Assembly (NCBI GenBank): GCA_963676165.1
Contig: OY781043.1
Span: 3,876,470 to 3,940,469, forward strand
DNA from: JAQIBY01 sp963676165
GTDB lineage: Bacteria > Bacteroidota > Bacteroidia > Bacteroidales > ML635J-15
Direction: 5' to 3'
DNA: 64,000 nucleotides
In this document: positions 1 to 8,677 of the stretch, one piece after another
How the letters are laid out: each line of letters starts with the position of its first letter
Position numbering within the stretch: the first letter of the stretch is position 1
The notes under the pieces: generated by a model
Seen by the model: only the letters and a program-made list of their open reading frames with translations
What the model was told of the DNA's origin: nothing
Databases searched by the model: none
Made by a program: the position numbers and the translations under genes

Positions 1-1922
1 TTCCATTCCGGATGTCCTAAGATAATGTATGCCAGCAAGATCATAGTTGTTGCATTTTCAAAATCGTGACTCGAAATCCAAAGATGTATCTCTTTCCGAT
101 ATCCAAATCCTTTATAGGATGTATTCAAAATACAGATGTCAAAATAAGCGGATTCTATCAGATTCAAATTGTCTAAAACAACATCCATACTTTCTGGTTC
201 TGAACGACTGAATTCAAAAAGTATCAGGTTGTTATTTCGTCCAGATATACTTGATAACTGAATGGTTTGTGCAATGGCAGAGGTGTAGGATGGAGAAATA
301 ATTGTATCAAGATACACTCTACTATTGCTTCCTTTCGATAAATTTAATAAGCGATTTAATGACTTCACAGACTCATCAGTGGTTTCTTTATTAAGCATTC
401 CCGGAATATAGTGAATATACGTTCCAAAACCATGTTTGTGTGAAAACCATCGCATTAGGTCATAAGCTGATCGGCGTTTAAAGGTATCTTCAGAAATACA
501 AATTGCAAAAGGTCTCCATTCGTTTTCGTCTTCTTGACTTCCTGCGCGTTGAGCCATAAGTTGTAAACTCCTGCTCAATTGAAAAATTACACCTTTGAAT
601 AATTTCTGAAAACCTTCTTTATGATTAGATTTTGAGATGTTTATCAAGTAATAGATAAAGCTGACAATCAATAAAGATGCTGCTGCATACAAACTATTCA
701 TTTTAAACATTACCCAGAAAGACAAAACCATCCCGATTGCTGAAATAATCCAATGCGATTTAAATGTTGGTCGGTAGGATGGGTCAGAGGCAAAATGCTC
801 CAGAAAGGAAATCATACAGATAGCTCCATAAGTAAAAATGAAGATCATGGATATTATCTCTGCAACAAAATCTAATTCACCAATGGCTACAAATGTAGTC
901 GCAATAAGAATGCTAATAATGGAAGCATTGATGGGTTCGTTGTCTTTTTTCTTTCCCCGAGATAACCAGCTATTTAAACGAGTGGTTGGAAGTATTCGGT
1001 CAAAACCCATTGCTTGTAAAGTTCTTGGAGCTACCATAATGGAACCTAAAGCAGAAGATAAACTTGCTGCTGCTAGTCCTATTGGAATGATAGGACCCCA
1101 AATAGCAATGCGTTGCATAATTAATTGGTCAGAATCTAATGCTGATGCAGGTGCACTGATTGCCAGTTTGTAAGCTGCCAAAATATAAACTAGCATTCCT
1201 ATAATTGTCGCCCAAATTGTTCCACGTGGTATGGATTTTTGTGGTTCTCGCAGATCACCTGAAAGTCCTAAGCCGGCAGCTAATCCTGTAAAAGCCGGAA
1301 AGATAATGGTAAAAACAAAGAAAAAGCTTGCACTATTTTCTGTCGTTGCATTTAATTGATATGTCATTCCTTCTTCAATTGGACTTCCCATGAAAAAGGA
1401 GATTAATGAAATGAAAAGAATAGCGACAACAAAATACAGGGCTTTCATTCCAACATTAGCACCTCTAGTGAGCATGAGAATACTGAGTAAAGCCATCATA
1501 GGAAGACTAATGTATCGATTATCATCAATGACAATTCCCAATTTTTGTTGGATAATATCAAAAAGCGGAGTAAAAGCTTCACTGAAAGCAATAACATAAA
1601 AAGCGATACTAATTGCTTGACTTAAATAGAGTGCAATACCTATGGCTCCTCCAATGTTGAATCCAAAAGATCTGGAAATAATATAATAAGCTCCTCCCCC
1701 TTGAACTTTTTGGTTTGTCGCAATTTCTGCAACTGCCAAAGCTGTTGGAATGGTAATTAAGTGTCCTAAAACGATGATTCCAATTGTGCCTACAAAGCCA
1801 ATTTGACCGACTGCCCAGCCGAAGCGGAGAAATAATACAGCTCCCAATATTGTAGATAAAGCTGTGAGAAAAACCGGTAGAGTACCGAAATTTGCCTTTT
1901 TATTTACTAAGCCCGATTTCAT
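1..1922 (-). CDS. SLC12-type (APC superfamily) transporter, partial
   Basis: Reading the minus strand from an ATG at 1920-1922 gives about 640 residues without a stop to the window edge, so the C-terminus is missing. The first ~420 residues are a chain of hydrophobic helices with Gly-rich unwound segments (a GAVLFLRFGWAVGQ-like helix 1, a QGGGAYY motif after helix 2), typical of APC transporters of the cation-chloride cotransporter (SLC12) type. The last ~170 residues form a soluble domain with FEFSRSEPESMD- and IWISSHDFENA-like segments, as in the cytoplasmic C-terminal domain of that family. Bacterial members are poorly characterised, so the transported ions or amino acids cannot be assigned. 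It is divergently transcribed from the gene at 2132. Confidence 0.8.
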   Translation of the reverse strand, partial: MKSGLVNKKANFGTLPVFLTALSTILGAVLFLRFGWAVGQIGFVGTIGIIVLGHLITIPTALAVAEIATNQKVQGGGAYYIISRSFGFNIGGAIGIALYLSQAISIAFYVIAFSEAFTPLFDIIQQKLGIVIDDNRYISLPMMALLSILMLTRGANVGMKALYFVVAILFISLISFFMGSPIEEGMTYQLNATTENSASFFFVFTIIFPAFTGLAAGLGLSGDLREPQKSIPRGTIWATIIGMLVYILAAYKLAISAPASALDSDQLIMQRIAIWGPIIPIGLAAASLSSALGSIMVAPRTLQAMGFDRILPTTRLNSWLSRGKKKDNEPINASIISILIATTFVAIGELDFVAEIISMIFIFTYGAICMISFLEHFASDPSYRPTFKSHWIISAIGMVLSFWVMFKMNSLYAAASLLIVSFIYYLINISKSNHKEGFQKLFKGVIFQLSRSLQLMAQRAGSQEDENEWRPFAICISEDTFKRRSAYDLMRWFSHKHGFGTYIHYIPGMLNKETTDESVKSLNRLLNLSKGSNSRVYLDTIISPSYTSAIAQTIQLSSISGRNNNLILFEFSRSEPESMDVVLDNLNLIESAYFDICILNTSYKGFGYRKEIHLWISSHDFENATTMILLAYIILGHPEW

Positions 1923-2100
1923 AATCCCTTTATTTCTTGTAAAGATAATTTTTCATTCCAATTTTTCAAACCATTAAAACTTTGCTTTGTTGTGAATGCT
2001 TGACTAAAATTTACTTCAATTTTTTACAAATATCGGGTTATTAACAGACCCTTGTTTAAATTACGGTTAATTCTTGATGATTATCGACAATTTATGTCCA

Positions 2101-2108
2101 TATATTTG
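2101..2108 (+). promoter_or_regulatory. Promoter -7 box (TAnnTTTG type)
   Basis: TATATTTG fits the Bacteroidota -7 consensus TAnnTTTG and lies 23 nt before the ATG at 2132. No clear TTTG -33 box stands at the usual distance. Confidence 0.5.
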
Positions 2109-2131
2109 TATTTGTATAATTAGTATAGAAA

Positions 2132-2992
2132 ATGCCAAGAAGAAATTTGCCAAATACGGATAAATCCAGATATCAGACATTGAAACAATGTCTTGACCAG
2201 CTGACAGATACAAATCCAAATGAGCGTTTTGTTTCTCAGGATCAGTTTGAGTCCTTGCAATCTGTTTTATCTCGTTTCGAGCAGATTTTTCTTGCACGCG
2301 AAAAATTAAAAGCCGATCCTGAATACCTTGCAGTGCAAGAAAAGGCAGGAATGTTTTTAAGACATTATTTGTTGGTAATGCAAATGGCAGTTATGCGTGG
2401 TGAAATGCCTGAAAAGAACTTGAGTTACTATGGTATAAAATCAGCGAATGCTGCATTGCCTGCAATGAATACTGCAAAGCAAATTCTTGAATGGGGTCCG
2501 AAAGTATTTGATGCTGATGCTCAACGTATTGCAAATGGAGGAAAATACATTACCAATCCAAGCATTGCTGTTGTTAAAGTGTGGTTTGAGAAATTTAAAG
2601 ATGTGCATCAAAACCATAAAGTCCAAATCGAGAAATTCCGTAATAATAAAGAGTTTATAAGTAAGCTTCGTACTGAAGCAACTCAAAAAATTGTCGAGTT
2701 TTGGAATTTATTAGAATACGAATATCAGCATCTTGAGTCCGAAGAAGTTCGTGAAATTGCGGGGACTTATGGTTTAACATACAGCTTATCATCTTCTGAA
2801 ATTGCAAAAGAAAATTCACCTAAAACGGCTCGGTTATTCAATCCGGAGGAGATCCCTGTGGAAAAATCTACTAATATCCTTCAGCCAGAAAGACCTAAGA
2901 AAATAAAACGCAGAAAGTCTATTTCAAATCCTGACTTACAAGCTTCTTTTGCGTTTCTGTTGGAAGAAATAAATGCTAACGAGCAGGAATAA
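2132..2992 (+). CDS. Conserved hypothetical protein
   Basis: A 286-residue soluble protein with no signal peptide or membrane segment. It is rich in charged helical stretches (central part about residues 40-230), followed by a basic linker (RPKKIKRRK near residue 255) and an acidic C-terminus. I do not recognise a catalytic motif. Composition and codon use match the neighbours and it has its own promoter-like box, so it looks like a real gene. Its 3' end overlaps the convergent CPBP protease gene by 57 bp. A structural or DNA/RNA-binding role is possible from the basic tail but is only a guess. Confidence 0.7.
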   Translation: MPRRNLPNTDKSRYQTLKQCLDQLTDTNPNERFVSQDQFESLQSVLSRFEQIFLAREKLKADPEYLAVQEKAGMFLRHYLLVMQMAVMRGEMPEKNLSYYGIKSANAALPAMNTAKQILEWGPKVFDADAQRIANGGKYITNPSIAVVKVWFEKFKDVHQNHKVQIEKFRNNKEFISKLRTEATQKIVEFWNLLEYEYQHLESEEVREIAGTYGLTYSLSSSEIAKENSPKTARLFNPEEIPVEKSTNILQPERPKKIKRRKSISNPDLQASFAFLLEEINANEQE

Positions 2993-3844
2993 CAAGCCTG
3001 AAATATACAAGTAAGGAGAATTTAAATTTGTTCCGATTTCGTCGGGATTAAAATCCTGATTGGATTTGAAATAAAAGAAGTATCCCAATACTGCAATGCT
3101 ATTGTTCAGAAAATGAGCGAATACTGGAATCCATAAATTATTTGTTAAGTACAGCAAATAGCCTAAAACAATTCCCAAAAACATACGTGGAACAAATCCA
3201 TAAAATTGAAAATGTACAAAACTGAAAATAATACCAGTGACTATAATAGCAACGTGGATATTTTTAAACCAGTGCTTGAACAATTTTTGCATGATTCCAC
3301 GAAAGAAAAATTCTTCTGTAATAGCAGGTAATACTGCAATAACAAGTAGATTAATTAGCAGCCCTCCAATGCTTTGAACGTTGAGCATGCGTTCTTGCAT
3401 TTTTCTGGAGGATTTTTCCATGCTTTGGATAATCTCTTCCAGATTTGCCATGGATTCAGGAAGCCTCAAGTTTGCATTCCAGGCAGCCATCAAATTAATA
3501 AGAGCAATACTGCTGAAAATCAGTAAAATAGTTAGAAAAATCTCTCTTCCTTTTGGTTTCTGATTGATTTTCAGAAAACCCATAGGGTCTGGTGTTGAGA
3601 TGTAAGCTATGATATATGCCGGAAGAAGAAAAATGCCTATTGCACTGATAACCTGAATTATTTTGAGAATGGAAATGTTCAGTTCTGATGTATTTATGGT
3701 ATTGCCTAAAATTTGATCAGGCAAAAGAACAAGAATGATTGATGCCAATACTTGAGAGACCAATAGTCCAATGACGGCAAGTGTAATTGTCACTAAAATT
3801 TTTACTGCCGGATGTTGATGTATGAAAGCGTCTCTTAAATTCAT
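2936..3844 (-). CDS. CPBP family intramembrane metalloprotease
   Basis: A 302-residue multi-pass membrane protein. It carries the three signatures of the CPBP (Abi/Rce1-like) family: EExxxR (E177, E178, R182), FxxxH (H211) and HxxxN (H244, N248), all in predicted transmembrane segments and expected to form the active site. Known members process prenylated or small peptides, or act in bacteriocin immunity; the substrate here is unknown. Its ATG overlaps the ribD stop in an ATGA arrangement (3841-3844), which suggests translational coupling. The 3' end runs 57 bp into the convergent gene at 2132-2992. Confidence 0.85.
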   Translation of the reverse strand: MNLRDAFIHQHPAVKILVTITLAVIGLLVSQVLASIILVLLPDQILGNTINTSELNISILKIIQVISAIGIFLLPAYIIAYISTPDPMGFLKINQKPKGREIFLTILLIFSSIALINLMAAWNANLRLPESMANLEEIIQSMEKSSRKMQERMLNVQSIGGLLINLLVIAVLPAITEEFFFRGIMQKLFKHWFKNIHVAIIVTGIIFSFVHFQFYGFVPRMFLGIVLGYLLYLTNNLWIPVFAHFLNNSIAVLGYFFYFKSNQDFNPDEIGTNLNSPYLYISGLLFLLVSIYFFQQKRKRSL

Positions 3845-4890
3845 AAACTACGATATATTATTTTCAGCCGACTGTTGCCAAATTGCTGATTTGATTCATT
3901 AATTCCTGATATTACCGGAGATTTTACACCTTCGTTAAAATAATGATTTCCAGTAAAAACACGTGCTTCATCCCACATACCTTGTTTAATAAAACTTTGC
4001 AATAACTCTGAACCTCCTTCAACAACAACAGATTGTATCTTTTCCTGATGAAGAATTTCTAATATTTCGCTTAAGTTTTGTTTTCTGGATTGTATGTGAA
4101 TGAAATGATTTTTGTTCTCCTTGTGTGAGTCTTTTCCTGTAAAGATGTAATTGTCAGATTCTTCGTTGAAAATAGCTAAATCTTTCGGAAGATTTTCGTC
4201 GTAATCAATGGTAATACGTTTTGGATTTCTTCCTGTCCATTCTCTAACAGTAAGTTGAGGATTGTCCATAATGGCAGTGTGTTTTCCTACCATGAATGCA
4301 TCCTCCTCAGTACGCCATTTGTGAACCAGTTGTTTGCAATACGCATTAGTAATCCAGCTGGGGATTCCTGTCCTATCCACAGGGCGCAAAGCATCCATGA
4401 AACCATCTTCTGTTTTTGCCCATTTTAAAATAACATATGGGCGCTTTGATGTCATGTATTGAATAAACCGACGGTTAAGATGCTTCGATTCTTTTTCCAA
4501 CACTCCAACTATAACTTTAACCCCATGATTTCTAAGTTTCTCTATTCCTTTTCCTGCAACTTTAGGATTTGGATCTTTCATCCCAATTATGACACGAGGA
4601 ATTCCTTTGTCTATAATTAAATCGGTGCAAGGAGGTGTTTTTCCATAATGAACACAAGGTTCAAGATTCACATAGATGGTAGATGATTTTAAATCCTCTT
4701 CGTTTTTAACTGAAGCAATGGCATTAACTTCTGCATGAGCTTTCCCAATTTCTCTGTGAAAACCTTCACCAATGATTCTGTTGTCTTTCACAATGACAGA
4801 GCCAACCAAAGGGTTCGGACTCACATGCCCTAGTCCTAAAGTTGCCAAATCAAGACATCTTTGCATATATAGTTCATCCGTATGGAACAT
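3841..4890 (-). CDS. ribD: Riboflavin biosynthesis deaminase/reductase RibD
   Basis: A bifunctional enzyme of riboflavin synthesis: it deaminates diaminohydroxyphosphoribosylaminopyrimidine and then reduces the ribose side chain. The N-terminal cytidine-deaminase-like domain has the zinc motif HAE (52-54) with PC (78-79) and PPC (86-88). The C-terminal ~200 residues form the DHFR-like reductase domain. The start at 4890 (MFHTDELYM...) matches the family N-terminus; the frame is open for 59 more codons upstream, but that stretch is unrelated hydrophobic sequence running into the tetR promoter. A TATTTTTG -7 box on the minus strand (4896-4903) sits only 5 nt before this ATG, so the mRNA may be almost leaderless. 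No other rib genes are nearby. Confidence 0.93.
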   Translation of the reverse strand: MFHTDELYMQRCLDLATLGLGHVSPNPLVGSVIVKDNRIIGEGFHREIGKAHAEVNAIASVKNEEDLKSSTIYVNLEPCVHYGKTPPCTDLIIDKGIPRVIIGMKDPNPKVAGKGIEKLRNHGVKVIVGVLEKESKHLNRRFIQYMTSKRPYVILKWAKTEDGFMDALRPVDRTGIPSWITNAYCKQLVHKWRTEEDAFMVGKHTAIMDNPQLTVREWTGRNPKRITIDYDENLPKDLAIFNEESDNYIFTGKDSHKENKNHFIHIQSRKQNLSEILEILHQEKIQSVVVEGGSELLQSFIKQGMWDEARVFTGNHYFNEGVKSPVISGINESNQQFGNSRLKIIYRSL

Positions 4891-4971
4891 CAATACAAAA
4901 ATACCAAAGAAATCTGAAAACCTTTGACCTGAAGCGCTTTTTAACCTAGATTTAAGACAAATGTGAAAAAG

Positions 4972-5000
4972 TTTGTAAATAAAAAAAAGAATTATATTTG
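4972..5000 (+). promoter_or_regulatory. Promoter of tetR-type gene
   Basis: TTTG at 4972-4975 and TATATTTG at 4993-5000, separated by 17 nt, match the Bacteroidota -33/-7 promoter. The predicted transcript would start only a few bases before the ATG at 5015. Confidence 0.65.
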
Positions 5001-5021
5001 ACAAAAAAAACAAAATGGTCA
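4999..5021 (+). promoter_or_regulatory. Operator-like inverted repeat over tetR start
   Basis: TGAC-N15-GTCA (4999-5002 and 5018-5021) overlaps the end of the -7 box and the ATG of the TetR gene. A second copy with identical half-sites, spacing and A-rich core lies at 5629-5651. Placement on the promoter and start codon fits autorepression. Confidence 0.55.
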
Positions 5022-5611
5022 AAAAGTCACAGGATGATATTAAAAATTTGATTGTGGGTACTGCCAAGAATTTATTCTCAAAGTTCGGTTTTCAGAAAAC
5101 TACAATGAATGAAATTGCCCAAAGCATTCATAAGGCCAAAGGCGTACTTTATTATTATTTTAATAATAAGGAAGATCTTTATGTTGAAGTACTTTCCAGA
5201 GAATTGGGAGAAGTTCAAGGTGAACTGAGAAAAATCTTAAATAATGCCAAATTGTCGGCAACTGATAAACTAGAGCATTTTATTAAGAAAAGGATACAAT
5301 TGTTGAAAGATGTTCCCAGCTATTCGGAAATAATTCGCAATGATTTGATAGAAGCATACAATTTCACTGAACAGATTACAAAACAATTTGACGATTTTCT
5401 GAAAAATAGCCTTATGTCTGTTCTGAATGAAGGTGAAGAAAATGGTTCTATGACATTCAAAGACATGAATATAACAGTTGAGAACTTGTTTTTTGTTTTG
5501 AAAAGTTCAGATATTTCTATTCTGCTAAAAACAGAGTATAAGAGATTTGAAAAAACAGTTAACAGTCTGACAGATTTCATTATTTGTGGAATAAGTTCAA
5601 GAACAATGTAA
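5015..5611 (+). CDS. TetR/AcrR family transcriptional regulator
   Basis: 198 residues. The N-terminal ~55 residues form the TetR helix-turn-helix domain (a KNLFSKFGFQKTTMNEIA-type helix pair followed by a GVLYYYFNNKEDLY motif). The rest is the helical ligand-binding/dimer domain, whose ligand cannot be predicted. It is divergent from ribD and is followed after 46 nt by the GNAT-like gene at 5658. An operator-like repeat covers its own start, and a near-identical one sits just before the downstream gene, so it probably controls both. Confidence 0.9.
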   Translation: MVKKSQDDIKNLIVGTAKNLFSKFGFQKTTMNEIAQSIHKAKGVLYYYFNNKEDLYVEVLSRELGEVQGELRKILNNAKLSATDKLEHFIKKRIQLLKDVPSYSEIIRNDLIEAYNFTEQITKQFDDFLKNSLMSVLNEGEENGSMTFKDMNITVENLFFVLKSSDISILLKTEYKRFEKTVNSLTDFIICGISSRTM

Positions 5612-5628
5612 TTTTTTTATGTATAAAC

Positions 5629-5651
5629 TGACCAAAAAACGAAAAAGGTCA
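5629..5651 (+). promoter_or_regulatory. Second copy of operator-like inverted repeat
   Basis: TGAC-N15-GTCA at 5629-5632 and 5648-5651, within a 29-bp stretch (5628-5656) that aligns without gaps to 4998-5026. It lies 6 nt before the preferred start of the downstream gene (5658). No clear -7 box precedes it. Confidence 0.5.
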
Positions 5652-5657
5652 AAAAGA

Positions 5658-6785
5658 ATGGATATGTACAAGGTAGTTGAAGTAACAAATAAAAGACAAT
5701 TGAAACAATTTGTTCGGTTTCAGAGAAAACTCTATAAATTCTCAAAGTTTTATGTCCCAGGAATTGAGGAAGAAGAATTGGAAGTTCTTTCCGGAAATAC
5801 TCCAATGACGGATGGCTGTGAATTTAAGATGTGGATCGTTTTGGAAAATCAGAAAATAGTGGGCCGTATTTCAGGCATAATAAACTTTACCTATAATCAG
5901 GAAAATAATGTAAAACAGGCAAGATTTTCCAATTTTGATTTCATCAATGAAACAGAAGTTGCCAGAGTTTTAATCAATCAGGTTGAGACATGGGCAAGAA
6001 ATTGCGGGATGACTGAATTGGTTGGTCCATTCGGTTTTTCAAACCTGGATAAACATGGTATGCTGGTTCATGGTTATGATAAGCTATCTACTACAGCTTC
6101 AAATTATAATTTCTTGTATTACAGAACTTTGATTGAATCTTACGGCTATTCAAAAAAAATAGATTGGGTTGAACGTAGAATTAAAGTCCCCAAGGCTAAA
6201 CCCGAGAAAATGCTGAATCTTTCAGGTTTGATTGCAAAAAGATATGGTTTACAGGTTTTATCGGTAAGTATTTCTCTGTTGATGGAAAATTATTTTGACT
6301 CTCTATTGGATTTGTATAACAATAGTTATTCAGATTTATATGGAACAAACCGGCTAACTAAAGAACAGGCAAAATATTTGATGTTGAAATATAAACATGT
6401 TCTTAAGCCAGAATTTATTTGTATTGTTGTTGATAATTCTGATAGTATCATAGCTTTTGGTTTAACACAGACTTCTATGTCCAGATTATTTCGATTTTCC
6501 AATGGAAACACCAATTTACTAAAAGTTGGTTACTTCTGTCAGAAATTACTGAGACAGAATGTGTTGGATTTGCTGCTGATAGGGGTTCATCCGGATTACA
6601 AAGGAAAAGGTGTTACATCTTTAATATTTAATCATATCAGCCAGGGTATTTATAAAAATGGAATTTCATATCTTGAAACCAATCAAAATCTGGAGACGAA
6701 TCTGGAGATACAAAATCTGTGGAAGAATTATTCCTCTGAAATCCATAAGAGATCCAGATTATATCAGAAAAATCTGCAAAACTAA
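5658..6785 (+). CDS. GNAT-like protein, YghO-type
   Basis: A 375-residue soluble protein resembling the YghO-like group of large GNAT-fold proteins. The N-terminus (VVEVTNKRQLKQFVRFQRKLYK...) is the family hallmark, and the C-terminal part carries a GNAT-like acyl-CoA-binding segment (LLIGVHPDYKGKGV). The frame is open back to 5619, but those 13 codons are almost all Lys/Arg and coincide with the operator repeat, so 5658 (MDMYK) is preferred. The gene follows the TetR regulator and probably belongs to its regulon. Substrate is unknown; acylation of an amine or lipid is the likely chemistry by fold. A strong terminator follows at 6890. Confidence 0.65.
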   Translation: MDMYKVVEVTNKRQLKQFVRFQRKLYKFSKFYVPGIEEEELEVLSGNTPMTDGCEFKMWIVLENQKIVGRISGIINFTYNQENNVKQARFSNFDFINETEVARVLINQVETWARNCGMTELVGPFGFSNLDKHGMLVHGYDKLSTTASNYNFLYYRTLIESYGYSKKIDWVERRIKVPKAKPEKMLNLSGLIAKRYGLQVLSVSISLLMENYFDSLLDLYNNSYSDLYGTNRLTKEQAKYLMLKYKHVLKPEFICIVVDNSDSIIAFGLTQTSMSRLFRFSNGNTNLLKVGYFCQKLLRQNVLDLLLIGVHPDYKGKGVTSLIFNHISQGIYKNGISYLETNQNLETNLEIQNLWKNYSSEIHKRSRLYQKNLQN

Positions 6786-6797
6786 GCGCAATAAAGT

Positions 6798-6865
6798 TAT
6801 CTCTGTTTCTGGGGTTATAATAATTTAATTTAGTTTTTTACCTTTTCTAAGGTGTAACAGAGATA
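6798..6865 (+). repeat. 10-bp perfect inverted repeat in intergenic region
   Basis: TATCTCTGTT (6798-6807) is exactly complementary to AACAGAGATA (6856-6865), with a 48-nt AT-rich loop. It sits between the GNAT-like gene and the terminator at 6890. It could be a structured 3' UTR or part of a small RNA. Confidence 0.45.
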
Positions 6866-6889
6866 CTTTCAATTAGTTTGCTCATGTCC

Positions 6890-6929
6890 AAAGCACGATT
6901 ATTGACATTTCTCAATATCGTGCTTTTTT
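6890..6929 (+). terminator. Rho-independent terminator
   Basis: AAAGCACGAT (6890-6899) pairs perfectly with ATCGTGCTTT (6917-6926), with a 17-nt loop and a run of T at the end. It would close the tetR/GNAT-like transcription unit. Confidence 0.8.
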
Positions 6930-6983
6930 CTTTCTGTCGATCAAATATTTGGCTTTTTATATCCGTTAAAAAGCGAATCTTGT

Positions 6984-6991
6984 TAAGTTTG
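6984..6991 (+). promoter_or_regulatory. Promoter -7 box (TAnnTTTG type)
   Basis: TAAGTTTG matches TAnnTTTG and lies 16 nt before the ATG at 7008, downstream of a terminator. Confidence 0.5.
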
Positions 6992-7007
6992 CATAAAGAT
7001 TTGAAAA

Positions 7008-8675
7008 ATGCATAAAAATTTAACATACATACTTATCCTTATCGGTCTGATGCTGAGCTTTTCCTGTGCGAAAGTTGGTAGTCCTACAGGTGGTCCTAAA
7101 GATACTAAAGCACCATACATTAAGGATGCACTGCCAGCAAATGGAAGTACAAACTTTACAGAGAATTCCTTCTACATAAAGTTCGATGAATATGTGAAGC
7201 TCAATAATATTCAACAGAATTTGATTGTATCGCCACCTTTTTCAGAAAAACCAAAGGTGAAAATTAAAGGCAAAGGTGTATTGGTTAGCTTTCCTGAAGA
7301 TCTTAAAGAAAACACAACCTATAGTTTTACTTTCTTAAATGCGATTTCCGACATTACAGAAAATAATGAAATTCCATCTTTAGTTTATGCTTTATCGACA
7401 GGAGATGAAATTGATTCGCTTAAAGTGGCAGGGAAAATTCTCAATGCTTATACAGGAGATGTTGTGAAAGATGCTTATGTAATGCTTTACCGTAACCTGG
7501 AAGATTCCGCTTTTCGAAAACAAATTCCTGAGTACATGACAGTGAGCAATGCACAAGGTGAGTTTGAATTTCAGTATGTTGCTGAAGGTGAGTATGCCCT
7601 TTATGCGCTTGAAGATGCCAATTATTCATACACTTTTGATCAGCCAAATGAACGAATTGCATTTCTTGATTCTGTAATCGTCCCATCTGCTGAAAAGATT
7701 TTCATTGTTGAAGATTCTCTATTTGCAAATGTGTATTATCCTGTTGGACTTCAATTGCGAATATTTGAAGAGCCACAGGTTAACCAATATATTTCGGAAA
7801 ATTCAAGACCTGACCAAGGAAAAATTTCGCTCGTTTTTGCGAGAAAAAATAGTGAAAAGCCAAAGTGGAATTCACCGGATATTTCAGCGGATGATGTGAT
7901 AGAGAAATGGTCAGATAATCAGGATAGTTTGACGTTATACCTAAGGAATGCTGAAATTGCTCAAAAAGATAGTATTCAAATTGTTTTTCAATATGAATCC
8001 AATGTTGATACCATTGGTATGATGAATGACACATTGATTTTTCCTCTTGGAGACTCTGTTTCACATGTCAATTTAGCAGCCAATCTTTTGAATGGGAAAT
8101 TGCATTATTTTCATCAATTTGAATTAACTACAAATGCATTGATTCAGACAGTAAGTTCAGAAAATATTCTATTGTATCATCAGAAAAACGACTCAACGGA
8201 AGTTTCAAAAGAGTTTGAGATAATTAAGCAAGATGCGCTCAATAAGTTTCAAATTGTATCGAAATTGAAAGAAGGAGAGTTTTATCGGCTTGTTGTTGAT
8301 TCAGCTGCTGTAACCGATGTGCTAAATCGAGTAAATGATAGCTTGAGTTTTGCATTTGAATACCGAAAATTAGGGTCATATTCCAGTTTGAAATTGAATA
8401 TCACTGCGGATGACAATCGTTTCTTTTGTGAATTATTGCAAGGCGATAAAACAATTAAGAAAGCTTTCCCTGATGAAAATGGAAATGTTGTATTTAATTA
8501 TTTAGAACCAGGATCATATCGAGTTCGGTTAGTCAAGGATATAAATGAAAACAAAGTGTGGGATTCCGGAATCTTGAAAACATCACAACAACCAGAATAT
8601 GTTTTGTATTATTCTGGAAGTATTGAATTAAGAGCAAATTGGGATCAGGAAACAGATTGGATTTTGAAGGAATAG
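7008..8675 (+). CDS. Ig-like domain lipoprotein
   Basis: 555 residues with a lipoprotein signal peptide (hydrophobic residues 6-17, lipobox FSC with Cys20). It starts its mature part with a GSPTGGPKDTKAP-type sequence and a bacterial Ig-like (SbsA/Big_5-type) domain at about residues 35-120. A carboxypeptidase-like beta-sandwich repeat follows at about 135-200. The C-terminal 60 residues repeat the same kind of sandwich (NGNVVFNYLEPGSYRVRLVKD). Such proteins are usually exposed at the outer membrane of Bacteroidota. The exact role is unknown. It is followed after 2 nt by a glycosyltransferase gene. Confidence 0.8.
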   Translation: MHKNLTYILILIGLMLSFSCAKVGSPTGGPKDTKAPYIKDALPANGSTNFTENSFYIKFDEYVKLNNIQQNLIVSPPFSEKPKVKIKGKGVLVSFPEDLKENTTYSFTFLNAISDITENNEIPSLVYALSTGDEIDSLKVAGKILNAYTGDVVKDAYVMLYRNLEDSAFRKQIPEYMTVSNAQGEFEFQYVAEGEYALYALEDANYSYTFDQPNERIAFLDSVIVPSAEKIFIVEDSLFANVYYPVGLQLRIFEEPQVNQYISENSRPDQGKISLVFARKNSEKPKWNSPDISADDVIEKWSDNQDSLTLYLRNAEIAQKDSIQIVFQYESNVDTIGMMNDTLIFPLGDSVSHVNLAANLLNGKLHYFHQFELTTNALIQTVSSENILLYHQKNDSTEVSKEFEIIKQDALNKFQIVSKLKEGEFYRLVVDSAAVTDVLNRVNDSLSFAFEYRKLGSYSSLKLNITADDNRFFCELLQGDKTIKKAFPDENGNVVFNYLEPGSYRVRLVKDINENKVWDSGILKTSQQPEYVLYYSGSIELRANWDQETDWILKE

Positions 8676-8677
8676 TT

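Noticed and set aside
4891..5067. N-terminal extension of RibD
   Set aside because: Hydrophobic, unlike the family, and it covers the promoter and start of the divergent tetR gene.
5619..5657. Upstream start for the GNAT-like gene
   Set aside because: The 13 extra codons are Lys/Arg-rich and coincide with the operator repeat; the family start fits the ATG at 5658.
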